From contig CM035809.1 of assembly GCA_020466095.1 (NCBI GenBank), positions 1,858,798 through 1,922,797 of the forward strand: 64,000 nucleotides of DNA, given 5' to 3'. Within the stretch, counting starts at the first letter, position 1, and each line of letters opens with the position of its first letter. Shown one piece after another: positions 10,687 through 23,875 of the stretch. This stretch comes from Chlorops oryzae. Its lineage: Eukaryota > Arthropoda > Insecta > Diptera > Chloropidae. The position numbers were made by a program, and so were the translations under genes. Below the pieces are notes generated by a model. The model was not told the origin of the DNA, searched no databases, and was given only the letters and a program-made list of their open reading frames with translations.

Positions 10687-13062
10687 AGGTGCGTTGCTGC
10701 CATGGAATGCGCATCATTAAATTCACAATATAATTCACAAAAACACAACAAAAAAACCAAATCTATTGTGATTATAAAACCATGAAAAACATTAGATAAT
10801 ATATTTTTCGTGATCCTAAATGGATTTTCTTCATAATAAACAAAAACATCAATCGCGCTCGAGTATTTCAAGCTGTTTTTTTTTTCCTTATGCCACGCTC
10901 AAATTCTCAGATTATTTAAATACACATTTTTCTAGATGTACTCAACTTACCTTCTTTTAAACTGACTCTCTCGAGTTTTTCAGAGGAGCGGATTTTTCTT
11001 ACTAGCCTGACGGGCTACCCTCAACGCGCCACCCAATATTAAGCGTTTATATGTGGTAGGGGCACATAGCAGGGTGCGAAAATTCTCCCCATAGTATTTT
11101 CTGACACCCTCAATTAGCTGCAAAAATCTCCTCTCGGGCTTCCCTAATATAATGGAGAAACGAGTAATTAAACATTTAAACCCTTAAGTGGAAACAAAAC
11201 CTTCAGAATTCGTGGTGACGTTCTCCTCAAGTTTTTCGAATTTATGCAAATGCATTTAAAGATAATCCCTCAACGAATCCTTTATGGTTAAAAAGCAGAG
11301 GAACAACAATAGAAAATAGTGAAAATTTTTTGAAACTGAAAACCCACAAAATCTAATTTCGTGCATTCGAAACAATATCAATCAAGTGACAAAACCGGTG
11401 ACAGCTCGACTAATATTCCCGAAATAATTTAATCTCAATGAGAAACACGAGGCAGGAGCCCAAGGCAAGGCGAAACGATGGCTGCAATACCAGATCACCA
11501 TTGTCGCATCAAGCTACATAATACATGTGGGAACATTTCATTAGTGGATTCAACAACATGGCAACAACCATGACAACAACAGCGAAAGCACCAACAACAA
11601 CAAATGGGACAACATATAATATGTAAGAGCAAATGCCACAGACCTCGCCTCATCCCTCTCGTCACAAAAGGAACGACAATGTGAGCTTGCCTGCGACGTG
11701 TACATATGCACACGAATTCATGCAATTCATCTTGGGTGCAACAGCAGCAAACGGAGACCGCACCAGAATCGAAAGCAGAAGAAGAGCTGGCAGCTCTTGC
11801 AACAAAGCCACCTAAAATGCCATAAGAAGATTTTCAATTATTCGTGCCTGACGATGCGAGCGTACAAGTGCCTCGACGAGTGTAGCTTTTGGGGTGTTGG
11901 GGTTAATGGCAGCCCTAGCGGAAGATTGATGGCCAGAGTCGGGTGCCGGGCATGGCTTAAGAGAGTCATTGGGAAATTTTCGATAAGAAGAAAAATGCAC
12001 GTCAATGATGAGGACTTGGCTGTGCTAATATCTACAAATCCATGTGCTTGAGCACATATCTCGGTGCTTTATGTTGACTTGTGGTTATGTTTCCAATTTT
12101 TGGTGGATTTCAACTAAAAGGAATGAGAGGATGCTTACTGAAACGGTTGATGTTGACACGTTATATGTGAGAGCGCGAAAAACAAGCCAAACGATGAGAA
12201 GAGAGAAAAAAGAAAAAGTCGAATTAATTAAAGTATCAAGCCAGATAAATTGTGGTTTGTGGAAACATTTCGATGGGCGCTCGATTTGATATGGCGATTT
12301 AATCGATTCTTAGGGAGAAATTGTGAATTGAAGAGTAATGATGCAGAATAGAGTGGTTAACGCTCCAAATGCAATTACGAGTGCCGCAGGAAAAAAAAAA
12401 TTTATATTAAAAATCTTTTATTCAACTTTGATTGATTTGATGACGCTTTATCGAGGATGGGGTCGGAATTAAGAGTCCGCTGTGTGAAAACTAAACCATA
12501 TCTGACTAAAGTTGACCTTAATCATAAAGAAAATTAGTTAAAGTTCCAGTCTCAAGACCTTCGGCTGCCCCTAGGAAGTTAATTTGGATTGCTGTTGGAA
12601 TGGCAGCACTTCATGTTTTAGGCCAGTACTAAGGACATGTAAGACGGCGGCCTAGTAAACTATTAGGCAAAGGAATATCATAAAAGATGAAAAAAAATTA
12701 TTTTCTTGCAAGTTCCATCAATAAGCCAGCATAACTGGCCCCTCACGTAATACCGATCGAAGCGATTGATGCGAGTTAAAAGAAAATTAAGCGTGTGTAG
12801 CGCGGATGTCCCACCGATCGAAAGTATTTGAAGTTTTTCACAAACCAACGATCGGTTGACACGTGAGTGGCCTCGGTATGTGGATTCACTCAGTTTTCTT
12901 GCACCAAAAATGTTTTTTTTTCTTTTTTTCGTTTTTATGGTTTACGCACAAGTGGCTATCGCGTCATCCCCTCCTTTTGATGATCGTTTACGGATCGGTG
13001 TGACGTGTGTGGACAACGTACCTTACACCAATTGTTTCGATCGGTATATATATAGCCAGATC
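10687..13062. other. unassigned noncoding sequence
   Basis: No gene is supported. Around 11550-11610 there are CAACA-type simple repeats. The stretch at 10950-11110 is less AT-rich and could be conserved noncoding DNA, but nothing diagnostic was seen. Confidence 0.35.
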
Positions 13063-13229
13063 TACACCGAGAGAAATAACAACAGTTAAATCAACTACTT
13101 AGAACAGTTAGAGTAAGAGCGGTCAAATAAACTGTATTCCGCGTTAAATGCACTGAAAAAGGCAGTCAAATGAACAGTTGAAAAACAGTTACTTTTTATG
13201 TTCAAATTCGCTTTCGTTCACTTAGGCGT

Positions 13230-13680
13230 ATAAGTTCGCATTCTGATCAACCGTCTCCGGAGTTGTCGATAGCTCAGTGCTTTACACTGTGAATCGAACG
13301 TTGTGAGCTTCGGGGTTCGATCCCTGCTGGCGGCGGGAATTTTTCTGAATTTGTTTTTTTTTAATTACAGTTTGTTTTTGTTCAGAGTGTAGGTGTTTTG
13401 GAAAACAAAAATGTTTTCCTACATTTTTAAGGTTTTAATTTATTTAATTTTTTATTAATGGTTAAATTTCAAGCAAAAAATTTTGGGAGTGAAACAATTC
13501 CTTAAGCACGTTCCCAAAAACTTGAGCAGCCATAAACTCAAGTGAGCATTTTGACCAACACATTAAATTTGTTCGTTTAGCGTAATGGTTAAGACGTTCG
13601 CCCAGCGAAGTGTGGAGGTCAGCGGTTCAAGGCTCGGCCGAGGCGATAAAATTTAAAGAGATGAAAGAGAAAAAGATTTA
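13230..13680 (+). repeat. two-module tRNA-like retroelement unit, copy 1
   Basis: Module 1 (about 13263-13336) has A box TAGCTCAGTGC and B box GGTTCGATCC. Module 2 (about 13571-13645) has TAGCGTAATGGTT and GGTTCAAGGCT. About 235 bp of AT-rich sequence separates them. The whole unit, both modules in order, recurs on the opposite strand at 29285-30250, so it moved as one piece. It resembles a dimeric SINE. No coding. Confidence 0.65.
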
Positions 13681-14413
13681 TGGGGACCTTCTGGTCTAGA
13701 GCACGAAAATTTAGGGTATTTTCATGATTTTTTTTTGGTATTAAGCCAAATAAAAAACGATTTTCTAAGTATGCAGGCTTATTATATTCTTTATTGACAA
13801 AAAATAAAAAAATGTTGTTGTAATTTTTTTTTTTTTTGTGGTATTTTAAAAATGGCGTTGAAGTGGACCCTCTTTGAAAAAGTACCTCCGTGGGGTGAAA
13901 GTTTTTGGCAGTTCTGGTAATAAAAAAAAAACAAAAATATTTAATTAATCAGAATGAATGCGGCTATGGCAGGAACTAGAATAAAAAAAAATTTTTTTAA
14001 ATTGACAAAATGGCGCAATTTTTTATTTCAACCATCAAAAACTCCCCTTTTTTTGACCATTTTTTTGATGAAAAAATATGAAGTTCTTGAAATAAAAATT
14101 CGATTCTAGTTCGGGCCATAGCCATTGATGTTATGAATAAGATATAAAAATTCCAGACAAATCGGTTCGATGGTTTTTTTGTTTTCATTCACACCAGGTC
14201 AAAAAAAGTAGTTTTGAGATAAACGCGTTCAAAGTTGCTTTGATCAAGCGCGCTGCCTGCTGTCTCCACCTTCTAAAAAGGCTGTAGCAAAACAAATATT
14301 GTCAAATTCTTCACGAAACTTTGCCAGCATATTCTTAAAAGTCTAGTCTTCCGAAATATATAAAAAAAAAAAATCAATTTTCAAAAAATTCTAGACCAGA
14401 AGGTCCCCCTTAA
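13681..14413. mobile_element. divergent relative of the TTAA element family
   Basis: Ends GGGGACCTTCTGGTCTAGA and TCTAGACCAGAAGGTCCCC are inverted. The right end is followed by CTTAA, and the left flank is TTTA instead of TTAA. Length (~730 bp) and inner phrases such as GAGATAAACGCGTT match the three TTAA copies, but most of the sequence differs. Confidence 0.6.
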
Positions 14414-14424
14414 GTAGAAACAAA

Positions 14425-14670
14425 TAGGTAGGTAGGTTGAAGTGGCTGCCACTTAGGCCGTTAATCGGCCCATTGTGATACCAATGAGGTTTTCTTGTGT
14501 TTTGTGTGAGTGTATGTCTTTTTATGTAGTGTGCCCCCTAACATGCGATTTTTGAAAAACCAGTGCTAGGCTTGGAACATTACACTCCGTTTCGCCCGTG
14601 CCGGGAATCGAACCTCGGACCCTGGGATCAAGAGCATAGCACGCATCCCCTACGCTATCCCAGAGCTAGA
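14425..14670 (-). repeat. tRNA-derived SINE
   Basis: On the minus strand a tRNA-like head (14666-14597) has an A-box-like TAGCGTAGGGGATGCG and B box GGTTCGATTCCC. It is followed by a body ending near the GGTAGGTAGG-type sequence at 14427. The head does not form a functional cloverleaf. Confidence 0.6.
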
Positions 14671-14956
14671 AACAAATAAATAAAGAAAAAATATAATAAT
14701 TTAATAAAAAAAAAAAAATATTAATAAAAGAATATAAAAAAAAGTCAAAGCAAAAAATATTTTTTTTTTCCCAGTCGCTGGTGACAGTTGATTTAACCGC
14801 GAGACAGTTATATCCACCATCAGGTAGTTATATCCTTATTGACTGTGTTTGTACTGTTGAATTGACCGCTACTACACATAAGCTAACAATTAACGGTGAA
14901 CTCGGTTATTTTAACCTGCTTTTTCAGTTAATATAACTACCTTTTTCTCTCGGTGT

Positions 14957-16714
14957 AATCATAGCATGTTGACCTCAGAACATACAGCAAAGTTTGCTTT
15001 TTAGATTTTGTCTTCATAAGCCAACAGACGACTTAAATATGTGCCAAACATCAAATCCGAGCATGAAGTTTGAAATGAATCATTATGATTCCTTTCCTCC
15101 CAAGAAATTCTCAAATTTCTGAACAAAAAATATGTATTCTCAAATAATGCGAAAACACAGTGATTTAGATGGATAGTTTATATTGAAATGAATGAATGAA
15201 AGCTGCACAGAAATAGACAAACAAAGATACACAAGAATTTACAGATCATTAAGTTTATTTCGAATAATCAAAAGACTAGACGAAATATTTTTGAAAAAGG
15301 TTTCCGATAAAATTTGGAATATATATGATAAAAACTATTTTCAAAATAATTTCCCCGGTTATAAGAATTCTTTCTTCGAATTTCAGAACCTTCAATGTTC
15401 CGTTTGATTTTGATAAATTATCCAGGAAGATTCCCCTCTCATCTTTTAGTGCAAACGAAAACTTGCTTTTCACAAGGCGTTTCCGTTAACTCCCAAAGGT
15501 TTGATTTATGGAAAACCAAATGCGAATAAACTTTTCCATTTTCACCTCAAGCACGTAAAATCAATGACCTCACACATGCGTTGGTCATTTGCCAAAGCGA
15601 CGAAAGCGTCACTGGCAAGTAATAATGACAATAACTCCAATATTCCAATATGTACAACAACCTTCGAGGGCAAGCACTCAGTCTGAGGGCCAGGTACGAA
15701 AGCGTGGTCTATATAAGTACCGACCAATGTACAGACAGCGTTTTCGTTGTAGTTTAACTTCGTATTGTCGTGTCCTACACGTAATGGACACACATTTCGG
15801 AGAGTCAATACCACCCGTTCCCCTGCATACCCATACAATTACGCGTCAACAGCAAACAGCACAGCAGAGAACAGCCCAGCGCACAGGCAGCGCGGGCCGT
15901 CATGAATTTCGGGCCACGTGTTGGCCATATTTGTTGTCATTGTTGAGCGCGCATTTCACGCGTCAAACATGAAATTCATTTACTAGCGACAGCCGTTGTA
16001 TTCCTTCGAACGATTTCGCCGCCACACTCACCTATAAGAGTTGTAAAGAAGGTGGTGGCCCGCAGAGGCTTAAGGCATGTAGCAAGGAAATCCGAAAGAA
16101 CTGAAACCGAAAGCACCTATGTATTACTATTTAACTGCCTTTTCGTAGCTTAAGTTTTGTTAAAATTACTGGAATAATGATTTGGGTTTATTTTTTTTAT
16201 TCCGCTTCGATTTTTTTTTCTTCATTTTTTTCTCTTTTCAGTGTTTTTTTGGGCTGGCTTTCTAAATACACTTAAGTACATTTTCATTTTTAGCTCCCCT
16301 TCATATAGTCTGAATAATTTATAAGCGAATAACAAAATGGGAAGTACTAAGAAAGCATATAATATGTATGTATGCACATAAATAAACGCCAAGGAAATAT
16401 AAAATAGAATATATAATGGCGAGAATATTGAGTGAGTAACACAGTGGAACCAATACTGATAGACTCTTAAGAAGTGATGTTGAAAATTTTGACATACTCA
16501 GATGAAGCTGCCATATAAAGAAAGTGTATGTTTCCAGCATTTCACCGTGCACTATGAACAGAAAAGATGAGAATGATTTATTTCAATGAACGGCGATTTT
16601 TAAACTCTATTCTTTGACATTTTAATTGCTAGATTTAAAAATTTCGAACAAATCAAAAAATTTTCGAAAAGTTCGAAATATATAATTTTAAACAAAGTTT
16701 TGTTTGATTGCTTT
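14957..16714. other. unassigned noncoding sequence with a TATA-like box at about 15710
   Basis: CTATATAAG near 15709-15717 lies in a stretch (15500-16080) that is less AT-rich than its surroundings. It could be a promoter, but no matching gene was found. The open frame across 15589-15972 has no recognisable features. Confidence 0.3.
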
Positions 16715-16722
16715 TTTATGAC

Positions 16723-16915
16723 CAGGGCTCGGTTTTTTCTGACTTGTATAAATTTAAAGCATTTTAATTTAATTCAATTCGATTTTTCGATTGAAGTAAG
16801 AAAATCGGATTGAAGTTCAGCTTGGCTCAACTTATTCGCAAAATGTTGGTAAAATATATTTTTGCTCCATAAAGTATGCTTTAAATTTATAAAAGTCAAC
16901 CAAAACCGAGCCCTA
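16723..16915. mobile_element. hAT MITE, 193 bp
   Basis: The left end CAGGGCTCGGTTTT is mirrored at the right (AAAACCGAGCCCT), with the last base changed. The 8-bp flanks TTTATGAC (16715-16722) and TTTATAAC (16916-16923) match at 7 of 8 and fit nTnnnnAn. Confidence 0.75.
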
Positions 16916-17151
16916 TTTATAACTTTAAACAGCGAAGATATTAACAGTTAATGAAATATTGCTTGAGATTTTTGTCGCATCAACCAATGAACGAATTAAT
17001 ACGTATAATAAAATTTCTATAATTCTCATTATCTTTATGCAAACTATGTTAATGTTTATGATGATACAACGTTAAATTATCGTTCGTAAACTGACTTTAC
17101 AGACTCCAATTTAATTATGGATTATGTGGATGAGACAGTTTTTTTGCTTTT

Positions 17152-17330
17152 TATACCCAACGAAAGTAGGGTATATTAGTTTCGTGCGAATCTTGTAACA
17201 GCCAGAACTAAGCTCCGTAGATATAGACAAATACATATATGGGTAATTTCACGAACATGTTATATATATTTCTGTCGAATCCGTTCTCTTGGGGGTTCAC
17301 ATGTTCGTGGAATGACCCATATACATATAT
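17152..17330 (+). mobile_element. INE-1/DINE-1-like 5' end, truncated, followed by a ~95-bp hairpin
   Basis: TATACCC...GGGTATATTA and TGTAACAGCCAGAA match the typical 5' end of INE-1-type elements. It is cut after about 80 bp by a palindrome (17231-17260 paired with 17299-17330) with ends near GGGTAATTTCACGAACATGT, which looks like a small MITE. Confidence 0.55.
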
Positions 17331-20300
17331 TTTCTTGATATCCGTCTGTGGTCGGGTCTCCTTTCAACCGACTAGACCACTCACGTGAAAGTATTGGCAC
17401 ACATATATATCGGGCCCCATGTGTGATCTTGAGTGAAAATGGGCAATACCAGACCACTGCCTGATGTGTTCCGCACACCGTTACGCCCCCAAATAGAAAG
17501 TTATGTTAAAACTTCCTTAACAAAAAGTTCCTGCCGTTATTGAAAGTCTAGTTGATATCTAAATCTAAATAACACTTATTTGTTTAAAATAAGTAACTGC
17601 TTGGTTTTTAATACTTTCGATGATCAATATTGCAAAAAAATTGTTGCAATATTTGGATGAGTGTTAATACTTTTGGCTGTTGATATACAAATCGTTGGTT
17701 GAAAAATTTTGTTGAGTGTTGAAACTTCGATTTATTGTTGCAAACAAATGAATTGCCTGGGACAGCGAAAAGTTTGATAGGCTGAGTTTTAACAGTTTCA
17801 AATTGTTTAAAAAGTTGGTTTTGTTAACGTAGAAAAAATGTTTTTCTGTTGTGGAGCAATTTTTACCGATTTCCAGGACGAATTAATCAGTTGGTACTAC
17901 ATGTATGCTACAAAACAATTTCTCATGAGCCAAAATAAGAGAAGTTGCATATTTGTTTACGTAAATGTTTTATGTGAATATCCATTTTTAATAAACATAC
18001 CAGTATTTATTTACAATTTTCTTTGACTATGTCTCACCTCCGAATCTGATTCCAGACACACCAAAAAAAATGAAGTAAAAAAAAAAAACAAGGAAAAACT
18101 TAAAAATCGTGATTTGAAACTTCTCAAGCCGACTTTCAAACACCAAGGAGGCGCTACGAAAATCGCTTTTACGTAGTTTACGGTACTATTTAACACTGTG
18201 TTCGATAGTTCCAATACCGAATTTTTCAATTTTATGAATATCTTTTATAGAGCTTAGTTAGCTCAAATCTAACAATAGTGAAATCTAAATGTTTGCGACA
18301 GACGAGACTGTGACATTGACAAAATGGACAGACTATGACAACAAACAGAAGACATCTAACATACACTCTTGTCACCCGATCAAGAATATAATATAGTCTA
18401 TATCTATGGCTTTAGGTGATGACATAGTGTGCAGGCAAACTTTTTATGGAACCTTTCATCGGATAATAGCTTCAATTTAAAAGAATTACAGAAAAAAGTT
18501 ACAAATAAACGTTAGCCCTGTTTTGAGGCTTCGAGGAGGACTTCCCAAACCAGGAGAGTGATACACACATTTTATGTAGTTTTACTTTTGTTCAGCCATG
18601 CACCAAATATCAAATGAAATCTTTCGATGGCAATTACGGAAGTAAATTTTTGTAATCTATATTAGAAAATCTACAGAAATTTAAGCCGAGCTATACGATT
18701 ATGCTAACAACTGCTAGATGCGAGCTCGTCGAACCTATCGTAAATATGTCTATAACGGAACTCTTCGTATGTTATCTGTGGAATTTAAATAACTTCTTAA
18801 GTGTATAAAAAACGAAGAATCTTACACAGCTAAACTCACCTCAAAAAATAACATTGGCTTCTAGGAGCGAAAAGTGCGCAGGAAAATGTCCTTTATAGAG
18901 TCACAACCAATATGCGATAAATGTTTCTGATTTTCAGAAGAATTAACAAAGAAAATTCATTTATATTTTAACTTACCTCTTTTTTGAGGCATACGAGTGC
19001 GCAATGGATCCCCAAAAGAACTCTAGTCAAAGTGATACGACACTGCGATTTTATGCTATTGTTTGAAAAGTACCTTTTTGTTGCAGCTCATGCTAACACA
19101 TAAACCATCAACCATCAAAAACCTTTCCATGTTAGGAAAAAATGGGGAAAAATTTTCTGGCTAGTAAATTTTATTTAAATCTATATAAATATATATAATT
19201 TATTCAACCAACATTTTTTTAGCATTAGGGATATTCCCAAAAACTTTTCTATACAACTCCTCAACGCGAGCGGTCGATCGAAAGTTGTTAAAAGTCTATA
19301 AGAAAAAACAAATTGAAAATTTCTTCGCTTCTTTTGATTGAATTTTTAACTCAACTCCTTTGTTTTTAAATGTTATTCGATATTTTTCACTACAAAAATT
19401 ACGAATTCAAAATATAAATTTTATTCTAATGCGAAAAATCGCGAACAGTGTGGAAACATGTGGCTACTTTGAAAAGTCACAACAACATCATGTTCTCAAA
19501 AATGCTCATTCTCAATAAAATTTCAATTTAGATGCAATAAGCTACCGTTACAAAAAACTCATTTTATAGTTTTTGAATTTTTACTTTTTGCATGGGGCAG
19601 ACCAGTGCGCAATGGAAAAACGAGATCAGTCAGTTATGATGATTGATAATAGATTCGTCGCACATGACAGGTGCTTTTTCCTTTTTCCCCGGGAATGAAA
19701 GCCTTTTTTTTCTGACAGGAAGTGAAAAATTGTTTATGCTGAAAGCACACAGAAACATAAAAATTGACTAAAATGACAGCATGTTTTCAATATCCACTAA
19801 CTTGACCATTCGTCAAGCTGGGATTTTTTGAGCTTGAAAATTTCAACCTAAAAGCAGCAAAAAATCATTGAAATCCTCACAAGCCTACACACAAAACTAT
19901 TAAACTTGAATTCAATAAGAATGAAAATTTCCATATACACAAAACACAGTGCTAGAAACACCCGCGCGCCCTCCACCAAAACAAATGGTGGGAATTTATT
20001 TCACAGCACAGCAAAATGTGAAAACAAAATTCGAGAGGCGAACTGTTGTAACAATAGCCTTTTAGGATGTCCTTTTTTTATTTTTATTACTATCTGAGCT
20101 TGTACATCATTCATCGGAAAAAAATTTTAGGCACTCGCCTCTTTTTCTTTGGTTTCTTATATTTATTTTTATCGTCGCTTTCGTGGATGATGGAAATGAG
20201 GACTTAAGAGGGAAAGGAAAACAAACAAAATTCCAATGAAAAGCACATGACACAACCTTTCCTCTCTCTCTCTCTCCTCACTGCAATGATACGAAAAATG

Positions 20301-21476
20301 GTTTTATGAAAATTCGTACATTTCGGCAGAGCAAGGATTTATAAGGGAAATGCTCTCACAATGAATGACTCACATGAATTGAAGCTTCACTGTGTGCACA
20401 GACCGTAAAAGCGTAAATTGCATAAACACTTCGAATTCAATTTTTCAACAGAACTGGAGCACCCGCTGCAGAATCACTTCAAAGTAATTTTTTCCTCTCA
20501 TTTTTTTTTATATTTTTTTTTTATTTTCAATTTTAATTTCAACAGCTTCATGGCGTGTATTTTTCTTCTCTTTGTTTTCCAATTTTTTTTCATAACTCAG
20601 CTTTAGAGCTTTTGACAGTTTCTCGCGTTGGAGAAATGCGAAAATCAATCTGCATAATGCCCGAGGGGCCATTTCATGGAAGACAATGGGAAGATTAAAC
20701 GAGTGCGGTTTTGAGTGTTCCTCCTCAGATAAACAGAGTGGGTAAATGTGAGGAAAATGAGATGGAAATTGTGATCAATTTTGCAATGATGAATGTTTTT
20801 TTAACGAGCGTTTCAAATAGTGTGGAAAAAATTACTGAGAAATAAGTGCAAAATGGAAAACAAAGGTTTGATAAGTACTTTATTAAAATAAGGCTGTTGA
20901 TTAAGTAGTTGAAATGTCCGGATCATTTGCGTTCTACTGCGTTATTTAAGATTTGACCAAAGTAAATTTTGTAAAAAAAAAATATGATCCTAAAACTAGT
21001 GGAAACTTAAAAACGAAATAACTTTCACATCAATAGTAGACACACTACCAAATCCTAAGATTTGCTTTACAAAACAGGCGTTAAACGATCTATAATGATG
21101 AAAATGTCAGCCAATGACCTGCAAAAAGTACATTCATCAAAAGATTTCATCAAAATATAATTTTATTCTGTATCCCATAAAACACGAATTTGGATGTTCC
21201 ATCATCTCCGAACTCCCATCAACTGGAATTTTATCTTTTAACCATCATCCAAACGTTTCTCATACCTGAGCTAAGTTATCTTAGAGCTGTAATATACATC
21301 AACATCCCTAAAACGATGAAGATTTTTTATTACGTTGGAAGAGATGCTTTAGAATTGTCATCTTAAAGCGACTTTACTGTCTTTCTTCGATGCCTGATGT
21401 GAACTTAACACAAATAGAATTGCTCCAAAGTGCACTTTTACGATGGAAAGATTATTCGAGTGAAAACTAAAAGAGT
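17331..21476. other. unassigned noncoding sequence
   Basis: About 4 kb without a supported gene or repeat. Open frames here are short and of ordinary composition. A CT run lies near 20260-20275. Confidence 0.35.
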
Positions 21477-22213
21477 TTAAGGGGGTCTTCTCATTGAGCA
21501 ACTTTTTTTTTCGACTTTTTTTGCATTTATTTATAGCTTGAGTAGTTGTGAATATGCCCCTAAAAGGATTTTTTGAAATTCGAAATAGTTTAGAGGATAT
21601 AGCCTTCTTTGTCGAGCAAGATCTGCGCTAAAACGAGTAATTTTTGCTTTGCTTCAAACTTTAAACGCGTTTATCTCGAAACCACGTTTTTCGAACTGGC
21701 GGCCATGATATCTCCAGTTCAACTGAACCGATTTTCATGAAACAAAGTGGAATCGACGCAGAATTGTCGCCATTCTCGGGTGAACCTCGACCATAATTTT
21801 AAAAAATTTTTTACTATTTTTTTTTTTACACTAAACTACAAAGAAAAGCCCGAAATTGAAATTTTTTTTTGAATGGCCGCCATTTTGTCAAAAAAAAATC
21901 ACAAAATTAAGCTTGAGGTTCACCCGAGAATTACATCTATACTAATTATAACCCCGTTTTTTTTTTCATTTCGGACGCTCCGGAGACCCGGAATCGTGGC
22001 CGCCGTGACGGCACCTTTTTTTCACCACCAACTTTGAAGTCTCATTAATTTTTGAACAGCCCACGTATCGAGGCAAAAAAAATTTTTTTATGTACTTTGA
22101 ACCTTTTGTAATACAATAAATAAAAAAGTTTTCAATTATTCATTGCGTTTTCAAATAAGAATTTTTTTAAAAAGGGTCCAAAAAACGGGTTTTCAATGAG
22201 AAGACCCCCTTAA
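21477..22213 (+). mobile_element. TTAA-flanked piggyBac-like MITE, copy 2
   Basis: TTAA + GGGGGTCTTCTCATTGAG at the left and CAATGAGAAGACCCCC + TTAA at the right; 737 bp. Same orientation as the copy at 50465 and opposite to that at 9944. Confidence 0.82.
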
Positions 22214-22398
22214 AAGAAAGAGATTTCTTTTTCAGAGCAATTCATGAATTTCGATGGATGATACAATTGAATTAAATGAAAATGTAGCCCATTTTGGAAA
22301 TATGAATACCCTATTCCATAGCAGCTCTATCCATTTACAGCGCCAATTTCATCACAGACTTTTAATACTTATTATCGTTTGACATTGAAATTTTTATA

Positions 22399-22507
22399 TC
22401 TGTTCCCGTACTGCACGAAACTGCCCAAAACTAACCAATTTTGTCCAATTTTCATACAGTTTTCAAAAAATTGGGCAGCTTTGGGCAGTTTCGTGCAATA
22501 CCGGAAT
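22399..22507. mobile_element. short palindromic MITE
   Basis: TGCACGAAACTGCCCAAA and its reverse complement TTTGGGCAGTTTCGTGCA lie about 110 bp apart outer end to outer end, with further pairing inward (TTGGGCAG). No clear target duplication. Confidence 0.5.
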
Positions 22508-22777
22508 ACAGACCTTTGATTTCAATTTCTTTCTTATTCTCCTTCACTCAAAATTATTTTGAGTCCCTCTACTGTAGGTAGGTATATAGCATTCAAATAT
22601 GAAATTTAATGAAGCCTTGGGAAGTAAAAATCTATGATTGAATGAGGTTTCAGATCTCAAGATGTTTGGTGATGCTTTCTCAAAAATTTTCGGTTATCTC
22701 TTCCTCTACTCATCTCATCTTTAATGTGCCTTATTAGCCTTTGCATCCCAGTCAGAAGGTTTAAGGTTTAACGATTA

Positions 22778-23872
22778 CACTGCACAACAAAATCGAACTT
22801 TTTGCGTGCCTTTGACTTGAAACCAATTTTTTTTTGTAGTATTTGTTTCGCTGAATCTCAATATATGCGTAAAATTTGAAAGTTAGCTCGCGTTTTTTAA
22901 ATATCCGCTAAGAAAGGTTTTGCGAATTTTTGTCAATATTTTTTAGTCGTAGCCCCATTATCGTTCGACCGTTTCAAAAAAACTTTAATTTATATGAAAG
23001 AAGAGTAAAAATACAACATATTCTTCATACATATGGATGAAATCGGTTCAACAGTTTAGGCGCTATAGGTCGATAAAGGCGAGAATTTTATGAAATTTTT
23101 AACAATTTTGTACAAAAACTTGATTTCAAACCCATATAATTTCCGAAAAAGGTCCGGTATTTAAGTTCAGGCTATCTTAAGTAAAAGAGTGGATTTCTAA
23201 GAGCATTTCAAGACCAAGACAAAAAAAATCCGATGAATGGTTCATATTTTAATTGGGTTTTTAGAAAAAATGAGACGACTTTTTTTACGCCGGAAAATAT
23301 GCCACATATTTTTTTTTATATATTAATATAACTTAAAGACAGAAATAAAAAAATTGTGGCATATTTTCCGGCGTGAAAAAAGTCGTCTCATTTTTTCTAA
23401 AAACCCAATTAAAATATGAACCATTCATCGGATTTTTTTGTCTTGGTCTTGAAATGCTCTTAGAAATCCACTCTTTTACTTAAGATAGCCTGAACTTAAA
23501 TACCGGACCTTTTTCGGAAATTATATGGGTTTGAAATCAAGTTTTTGTACAAAATTGTTAAAAATTTCATAAAATTCTCGCCTTTATCGACCTATAGCGC
23601 CTAAACTGTTGAACCGATTTCATCCATATGTATGAAGAATATGTTGTATTTTTACTCTTCTTTCATATAAATTAAAGTTTTTTTGAAACGGTCGAACGAT
23701 AATGGGGCTACGACTAAAAAATATTGACAAAAATCCGCAAAACCTTTCTTAGCGGATATTTAAAAAACGCGAGCTAACTTTCAAATTTTACGCATATATT
23801 GAGATTCAGCGAAACAAATACTACAAAAAAAAATTGGTTTCAAGTCAAAGGCATTTTTATTGTTGAGCAGTG
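22778..23872. mobile_element. near-perfect foldback hairpin, ~1.1 kb
   Basis: The arms (about 22807-23310 and 23350-23853) are reverse complements over about 500 bp with very few differences. The loop is only about 40 bp. Outer ends CACTGCACAACAA and its mirror are flanked by TTA on both sides (22775-22777, 23873-23875). No protein coding. The arm similarity implies recent origin or gene conversion. Confidence 0.82.
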
Positions 23873-23875
23873 TTA

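Larger units (their letters stand above)
13063..14956. mobile_element. TIR element with TACACCGAGAGAAA ends and subterminal repeats
   Basis: A perfect 14-bp inverted terminus TACACCGAGAGAAA lies at 13063 and 14943-14956, including flanking TA. Inside both ends, short motifs related to CAGTTAA/TTAACTG recur in both orientations. CACTG/CACCG-type ends plus subterminal arrays suggest the CACTA-Mirage-Chapaev group or a TA-inserting family. The interior holds a dimeric tRNA-like unit, a TTAA-family relative and a SINE. Confidence 0.6.

Noticed and set aside
13263..13336. Possible tRNA gene
   Set aside because: A and B boxes are present but acceptor and anticodon stems do not pair; a homologous repeat exists elsewhere.
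15542..15972. Overlapping frames on both strands (98 and 127 codons)
   Set aside because: Locally higher GC lengthens chance frames; no motif on either strand.
15156..20394. Further CACAGTG / CACTGTG heptamers at 15156, 16440, 19945 and 20388
   Set aside because: No A-rich nonamer at 12 or 23 nt and no paired end with a 5-bp duplication.
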